Assembly (NCBI GenBank): GCA_037133395.1
Contig: JBAXOG010000152.1
Location: forward strand, 1-11,797
DNA from: CAIZQW01 sp037133395
GTDB lineage: Bacteria > Verrucomicrobiota > Kiritimatiellia > RFP12 > UBA1067
Length of the DNA stretch: 11,797 nt
Reading direction: 5' to 3'
This document shows, in pieces, positions 7,355 to 11,797 of the stretch. Position 1 is the stretch's first letter, and each line of letters opens with the position of its first letter. The notes beneath the pieces were generated by a model. That model did not search any database. It saw only the letters and a list, made by a program, of their open reading frames with translations, and was not told the DNA's origin. The translations under genes and the position numbers were made by a program.

Positions 7355-8499
7355 AAGCCTGCAGTTCCTCCCCACCAGATTTGGACTTTGGTCCCTTTTT
7401 CTTTTTCGCTTTCAACGAACGGATGAGCCACGATGGCCACGCGATGCAAGCCAGCAGTCAACCCCTTCGCCACGGGCAGATTGTGTCCGTCTTGCAATAG
7501 CGGACGCGGCGCGCCGCCATCGATGACAAGTTCGACGCGCCCTTTGGCGGACGCGGGAATGTTGCGCCCCAGCAGCAGCACCGTGCCGGACACGTCATAT
7601 TCCAGACGGCCACCCGCGCTTCCACACTCCCAGGCACCGGATTTCGCGCAGGTCCAACCGTTGCTGGACACGGGCTTGAAGTCGGCACCGCGCAGGAGGA
7701 CGCACCGTTCATACGTGTCCGCGTTTAGCCGCGCAGGCACAGGCGCAATCGCGGGGAGATCGCGATCATTCTTCGGCAATTTTGCTAGCGACGCGTTTAG
7801 GAAACCGCGCAACAGCTCGCTCGCGATGTCGTGTCCTGCATCATTCGGATGAACCACGTCAGCATAGATCGTTTCCCATTTGATTGTGCCAGCCTGCAGC
7901 TCCGGCCAGACCGCATCGCGGAAGCTGATCATCGGCAGGCCATAATGTTTCCCCAATGTTGTCTGTCCGGCCTGCGCGTTCTTGCCGTCCTTGTGCATGA
8001 AGAAGAGTTCGATTACTGCGCGGTTCATCGAAGTGCCGAGCAACTGTCGCAGCACGCCTTCGTAACAATCGTCCATCTGCGCCCCCGTGGAATCGTTGAC
8101 AGCGTACTCCACGACCACAAGGTCGGGTTGCTGTGCTATGACATCGCGCTGCACGCGCAGTGCACCATAACCCGAGTTCGTCGCGCCGATGCCGGCATTC
8201 ACGAAGCGCACCTTCACCCCAGGGAAGGTCTTCTCGAACCATGCCGCAACCTGACGCACATAGCGCCGTGACGGATCTTTGGTTTGCAACCCGCCCGCCG
8301 TGATGGAGCCGCCGATGGCCGCCACGCAGATCGGTTCGCCCCGCCGCGCCTTGGCCAGTACAGCCTGAAGACGCGCAGGATCGCCCGCACTTACAAGACT
8401 GCGTTGACGCATCTCCTCTGTCGTCACCGATAGCGCACCGAACGTAACCACAGGCATCAATACAAAAACCATTAACATTGCTGACAGTACTCTACACAT
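7351..8499 (-). CDS. Secreted SGNH/GDSL-family esterase
   Basis: Likely carbohydrate esterase that removes acetyl or other acyl groups from the target glycan. A Sec signal covers residues 1-22. SGNH blocks in order: GGSIT with nucleophile S65 (62-67 region), the Gly block NAGIGATNSG (101-110), oxyanion Asn135 in EYAVND, and the catalytic pair D214/H217 in DVVHPNDAGH. The region from about 255 to the end looks like a beta-sandwich (galactose-binding-like) accessory domain with VELVIDGG and GLHRVAIV strands. The ATG at 8499 has AGGAG nine bases upstream and follows the first gene by 30 bases; the stop overlaps the next start by ATGA, implying translational coupling. Block III has AVND rather than the commoner GxND, but the Asn is kept, so activity is expected. 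Acyl group and substrate unknown. Confidence 0.9.
   Translation of the reverse strand: MCRVLSAMLMVFVLMPVVTFGALSVTTEEMRQRSLVSAGDPARLQAVLAKARRGEPICVAAIGGSITAGGLQTKDPSRRYVRQVAAWFEKTFPGVKVRFVNAGIGATNSGYGALRVQRDVIAQQPDLVVVEYAVNDSTGAQMDDCYEGVLRQLLGTSMNRAVIELFFMHKDGKNAQAGQTTLGKHYGLPMISFRDAVWPELQAGTIKWETIYADVVHPNDAGHDIASELLRGFLNASLAKLPKNDRDLPAIAPVPARLNADTYERCVLLRGADFKPVSSNGWTCAKSGAWECGSAGGRLEYDVSGTVLLLGRNIPASAKGRVELVIDGGAPRPLLQDGHNLPVAKGLTAGLHRVAIVAHPFVESEKEKGTKVQIWWGGTAGL
7367..7373 (-). promoter_or_regulatory. Ribosome binding site that decides the oxidoreductase start
   Basis: GGGGAGG on the minus strand lies within the last codons of the esterase, 12 bases before the ATG at 7354 (10 if counted from the following AA). 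Because it falls inside the longer GTG-initiated reading at 7375, it argues that translation starts at the ATGA overlap instead. Confidence 0.6.
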
Positions 8500-8529
8500 A
8501 TTGCGATTCTCCTTTATCCTTTTTTTAAC

Positions 8530-11500
8530 TTATTCTACAACGCCCTGAATCTTGCCCATCACAGGCAGTCCGCAGGAAATCTTTTTACCTTTCAGCGGTG
8601 AACCTTTTTCAAGGCTGTACCCATTCTCGTCAAAACGAATACCGTAATGCCCTGCAAAGATCCCGACATACGCATGCCAGTTCTCTGGCAGGTACCCTTC
8701 GCCATTGGCCATGGAACCATCCCATTTATAAAATGCACTGCCCACTGGATTGCGCACAGGCAGGTGAGGAATGCGCACGCCGGAATTGAAGGTTCCCTTG
8801 TCAAAGGATCCCACCTGCGCCCAGAGCATTTGCTCCGCGATCTCACGGAACCCATGTTTATAAAGGGCCATGATAAAGTAGTTCGAATACGGCGGTGTGA
8901 TGCTGCCATTCATATACCCCTGCCATTCATGAGCCCCATGATGATTCCACTCATCTGGCTTCAGCGGCAGCAGATTGGTCAGCATGCCGTATTTGTACTG
9001 CGCCTCACCAAATCCAATCTCCTTCATCTTGGCCAGAAATTTTTCAAGAATACTTTTTGCCAGCGCATCATCTACCAAACCGGCACAGATGCCATAACCG
9101 TTCACCCAGGGGAACATCGGGTCATGCAACTTGCCCTCCTTGTCGCGCCAGCCACCGATGACTCCGGTTTCCGGATTGAAAAACACCTTGAGATAATTCT
9201 GCTTGATCAGGTCGGCACGCGCCTGCCAGTGCGCGGCTTGCTCCTTGCGGCCAGCTAATGTCTCTAGGTTGGCCAAATGCCGGAACGCATCGTAGTTAAC
9301 CGCAGTCGAATGGGCCTCTTTCACGCCCTCAGGTAACGCGTAGGTATCGAACCAGTGACCACGGTCGCCAGACTCCACGATCCCGTCGCCATCACGATCA
9401 TGTGCTTCCAAGTGTCCGGCTAATGCCTCCAGCCTCGGGAGCCAGCGTCCGAGCAGATTTTTTTCACCCAGCGTCCGAACCGCATACCAGGCGCTGTTGA
9501 TAATAAATCCGCCGCTCTCCAGCGAAGCATTCCACTTGCCCGGGGGCGTGATCTCTACCTTCAATCCATGCCACATCAAATGTCCGCCTAGGCCGTCAAG
9601 ATACCGATCAACCGTCGGCACCACCAGCGCCATGGGTGAAATGTTGTCCTTCATCGCCGGCGCATACACAGCCATCTCGGCATAGAATTGAAGCGAAAGC
9701 GGGCAATCCGTGCTGACTGTACTATTGGCCAGTACCCCCTGATCTACCCGCCACTGCGCCATGTTTAACGCATACTTCGGCAACCCCTTCAGCCGCGGCT
9801 CATCCTTGACCACTTCCTTGAAGGGAATCTGGGGTTCGACTGCAAAGTTAAACGTTCCCTGCCACGTGCCTTCAGGAATCGCACCCATCAGTTCTTTCAC
9901 CCCCGTTGTCACCGGTGCGATATCAAACATGCAATGCGCCGCCAGATTGAATTCATCCGACGAGGGATACTGGCGCATCATGGCCCCATCACCCGACTGG
10001 GTAATACGGAATGTTCCGCAATCCGGCGCATGCATGTAGCACGGTATCGTCACCAAGCTGACCGCATCTTCCGCGCGGCCATAAAACGAAGTCGGCGTCT
10101 GGCGGAAATCCAAATCAAACCTGAATAGCCCGCCCCGCAACGGCTGGCGGTGTTTCGAGAGGGTCGTCAGCTCCACATCGTAATCCTTCTCACGGAACCG
10201 AAATGCCACGCGGGCAAAAACACCCTGTGCGACTTCCACGGCTGGATACTGAATGACATTCCCGTTCCTCTGAAACAGTCCATCCCCTGCTATGCTCGTA
10301 TCCGCAAACAGCGGCTCAACGACAGGAAAGGCACCTGCATTGCGAAGAATATTGCAGAAGAACTCACCCCGCCCTGTGGCATCCAGCGAAAGGTAACTCA
10401 GCCGCGGCCGCGCCTTGTCCAGCTTCATCCGGTACCAGGGCGTAGAAACATCAAGCTGAGAAGCATCCTCTTTGATAGCCGGAACGAACCCACGCGAAGG
10501 CTTTAATTTTGAGGGTTTCACATCATCCCTGCCCAGCACAGAATCTCGCTTCGAAGAGGCGCCCGCCTCAGCATTTTCGCCATACACTTCCAGTTCCGAG
10601 ACACTTGCGGTATCAAAACCCGAGGTTGCTGATTTCTCCACGCGCGTAATCCTGATCCGCACGTTGTCGGCAACCACCGGCTTGAAATCCACGGTGTATG
10701 ATGATTGCGCGCCGGGCTTCTCGTCCTTCTTCTCAAATAGCTTTTTGAAAGTGGCTCCGCCGTCAGGCGAATACTCAGCAACAAAATCGCGCGTATTCTG
10801 TCCGGCAACGAGCACAAGTCGGTCGATTTTCCGATGTCCTGCAAATTTCACCCACACCCACTGCGGCATGTTCTGTTGAGGCAGTGACGACCAAGCAGGC
10901 CCCGGCAACTGCCCGTCATTGATAAAATTGCGTCCGAGCTGATCTTTGTCCGTGCCGCGCCACCGGTAACTGCTGGTTGCCGCACGAGCCCCTTCCGACC
11001 ACAACGCCACATTGCGTTTTCCAATCGCAGGTTTGATGTTCTCGGCTACCGGCTCTATTGACTCGAAACTCAACTTCGCATCTGACTCGACCGTGCAGTT
11101 TATGGTCCACTGCTGACAGCCTTTCACGTTCCAGGATTTGACCAGCACGCTGTTCAGTCCGGCCTTCAGCGAAACCTGCACCTTCACCGTATCAACGCCT
11201 TCACCTGCAAGCGCATTGTTCAGGAAACAGCGCATAGGCCCAGGAGCAGTAACCGTGATGATTGACGGCGAAGCCTTCTCACTGCTCACGCGAAAACCAG
11301 CGTAGGCACAGGCGTTGGAAAGCGAAGGACCGCAAACAGCGGACAAGTCCAAAACACCCCGCTGTGCTGGAACCTGCCTACCCCGAAATTCCCGCCCGCC
11401 GAGCCCGACGAGGCCATTGCACTCGTTGCCCTTGGGATTCTCATTGCGCGCATTCTCAATCGTCTCATTCGCCTTGAAATCGCTCTCCGTGTAACGCGGA

Positions 11501-11616
11501 AATGCACCGACCACCCACCAGGCAGTCGGCTGCAACGCCTGCATTTTCTCAGCACTGGAACCAAGAACCGGCATAAGCATTGCGATCACGATTGTCGCAG
11601 AAAAGATTCTCCCCAT
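8530..11616 (-). CDS. Secreted multidomain six-hairpin glycosidase with discoidin (F5/8C) domain
   Basis: Probable glycoside hydrolase of the (alpha/alpha)6 barrel type; I cannot place it in a CAZy family. Residues 1-22 form a Sec signal. About 28-180 is a beta-sandwich domain with WWVVGAFP at its start and a VSLKAGLNSVLVKSWN strand, a pattern seen in galactose-binding-like domains of PVC-group hydrolases. About 200-346 is an F5/8 type C carbohydrate-binding domain (NVALWSEGARA, then QWVWVKF, ending VSELEVYGE). About 385-600 looks like a beta-supersandwich, and about 615-1000 the helical barrel, with DRDGDG (740-745), HWFDTY (754-759) and NGSITPPYSNYF near the last helices. Acidic catalytic candidates are D757 and E748, neither secure. 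The layout recalls GH78, GH63 or GH116-like enzymes, but the GH78 DCPxxE motif is absent. It is the first gene of the operon; ATG 11616 follows GAGGGGG by seven bases. Confidence 0.8.
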   Translation of the reverse strand: MGRIFSATIVIAMLMPVLGSSAEKMQALQPTAWWVVGAFPRYTESDFKANETIENARNENPKGNECNGLVGLGGREFRGRQVPAQRGVLDLSAVCGPSLSNACAYAGFRVSSEKASPSIITVTAPGPMRCFLNNALAGEGVDTVKVQVSLKAGLNSVLVKSWNVKGCQQWTINCTVESDAKLSFESIEPVAENIKPAIGKRNVALWSEGARAATSSYRWRGTDKDQLGRNFINDGQLPGPAWSSLPQQNMPQWVWVKFAGHRKIDRLVLVAGQNTRDFVAEYSPDGGATFKKLFEKKDEKPGAQSSYTVDFKPVVADNVRIRITRVEKSATSGFDTASVSELEVYGENAEAGASSKRDSVLGRDDVKPSKLKPSRGFVPAIKEDASQLDVSTPWYRMKLDKARPRLSYLSLDATGRGEFFCNILRNAGAFPVVEPLFADTSIAGDGLFQRNGNVIQYPAVEVAQGVFARVAFRFREKDYDVELTTLSKHRQPLRGGLFRFDLDFRQTPTSFYGRAEDAVSLVTIPCYMHAPDCGTFRITQSGDGAMMRQYPSSDEFNLAAHCMFDIAPVTTGVKELMGAIPEGTWQGTFNFAVEPQIPFKEVVKDEPRLKGLPKYALNMAQWRVDQGVLANSTVSTDCPLSLQFYAEMAVYAPAMKDNISPMALVVPTVDRYLDGLGGHLMWHGLKVEITPPGKWNASLESGGFIINSAWYAVRTLGEKNLLGRWLPRLEALAGHLEAHDRDGDGIVESGDRGHWFDTYALPEGVKEAHSTAVNYDAFRHLANLETLAGRKEQAAHWQARADLIKQNYLKVFFNPETGVIGGWRDKEGKLHDPMFPWVNGYGICAGLVDDALAKSILEKFLAKMKEIGFGEAQYKYGMLTNLLPLKPDEWNHHGAHEWQGYMNGSITPPYSNYFIMALYKHGFREIAEQMLWAQVGSFDKGTFNSGVRIPHLPVRNPVGSAFYKWDGSMANGEGYLPENWHAYVGIFAGHYGIRFDENGYSLEKGSPLKGKKISCGLPVMGKIQGVVE

Positions 11617-11636
11617 GATTGATCCCCCTCATCTAT

Positions 11637-11655
11637 TAAACAAATTTATTGTTTA
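11637..11655. promoter_or_regulatory. AT-rich perfect inverted repeat in the operon leader
   Basis: TAAACAA-ATTTA-TTGTTTA, seven-base arms around a five-base centre, ends six bases before the Shine-Dalgarno sequence of the first gene (11630-11624). It is suitably placed and shaped for a repressor operator, or for an RNA hairpin controlling ribosome access. In an AT-rich leader a chance palindrome of this size is possible, so the functional call is tentative. Confidence 0.35.
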
Positions 11656-11680
11656 TATCTTATCAAAGAGTGAGATTAAG
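11652..11680 (-). promoter_or_regulatory. Weak candidate promoter of the operon
   Basis: On the minus strand TATAAA (11657-11652) is a fair -10 hexamer, with CTTAAT (11680-11675) 17 bases upstream as a poor -35. A better -35-like TTGATA (11666-11661) has no good -10 at the right distance. The AT-rich block 11631-11690 is the natural place for the operon promoter, but the exact site cannot be fixed from sequence. Confidence 0.28.
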
Positions 11681-11742
11681 AGATATGCTTTTTCGTGCAT
11701 TTCGATTGCTGTTTTGTGCAACCAAAGAATTAGCGCTTCGCT

Positions 11743-11785
11743 TTCGGCATTCGCCGAATGGTTACGGATACGTAACGAGTCGTTA
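11743..11785. promoter_or_regulatory. Cluster of three perfect short palindromes upstream of the operon
   Basis: Three inverted repeats lie nearly head to tail: TTCGGC-ATTC-GCCGAA (11743-11758), GTTACG-GATA-CGTAAC (11761-11776) and TAACGA-G-TCGTTA (11773-11785, overlapping the second). They are followed by a direct repeat of TTATTGC (11783-11789 and 11791-11797) at the window edge. They lie 127 bases or more upstream of the first ATG, where an activator or repressor could bind. The first could equally be a hairpin belonging to the upstream neighbour outside the window. Confidence 0.4.
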
Positions 11786-11797
11786 TTGCCTTATTGC

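Overview
The window holds one polarised locus. Six intact genes all read on the minus strand with very short gaps or overlaps, so it is read from the right edge to the left. Moderate-to-high GC, Tat-exported Gfo/Idh/MocA and sugar-isomerase-like proteins, a ThuA protein, several secreted glycoside hydrolases and no SusC/SusD pair suggest a polysaccharide-degrading bacterium of the PVC superphylum (Verrucomicrobiota, Kiritimatiellota, Lentisphaerota or Planctomycetota). This is inference from gene style; no rRNA or marker gene is present.

Layout in transcription order. 11617-11797: AT-rich leader with a possible promoter and several short palindromes. 11616-8530: large secreted protein with a sugar-binding-like domain, an F5/8 type C (discoidin) domain and a six-hairpin glycosidase-like catalytic region. 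8499-7351: secreted SGNH/GDSL esterase. 7354-5948: Tat-exported Gfo/Idh/MocA oxidoreductase, overlapping the esterase by ATGA. 5914-4856: secreted ThuA-domain protein. 4856-3873: Tat-exported hydroxypyruvate-isomerase-like TIM barrel, start overlapping the ThuA stop by one base. 3816-454: secreted GH78 alpha-L-rhamnosidase with an extra jelly-roll domain, preceded by its own extended -10-like site. 453-1: non-coding, two copies of a long structured repeat.

Together the genes look like an extracytoplasmic module that debranches a rhamnose-containing, probably acylated glycan. The SGNH protein would remove ester groups, the six-hairpin protein and the GH78 would cleave glycosidic bonds, and the oxidoreductase, ThuA and TIM-barrel proteins would act on released sugars or glycosides. 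The last three match the kinds of protein used in oxidative (3-keto) glycoside breakdown, so the most interesting reading is an exported hydrolytic-plus-oxidative rhamnoside pathway. No transporter, regulator, kinase or aldolase is present, so uptake and cytoplasmic catabolism must be encoded elsewhere.

The second point of interest is the repeat at the left edge. A copy of at least 175 bases recurs with a 242-base period, and the complete copy can fold into a three-way-junction structure of about 131 nt.
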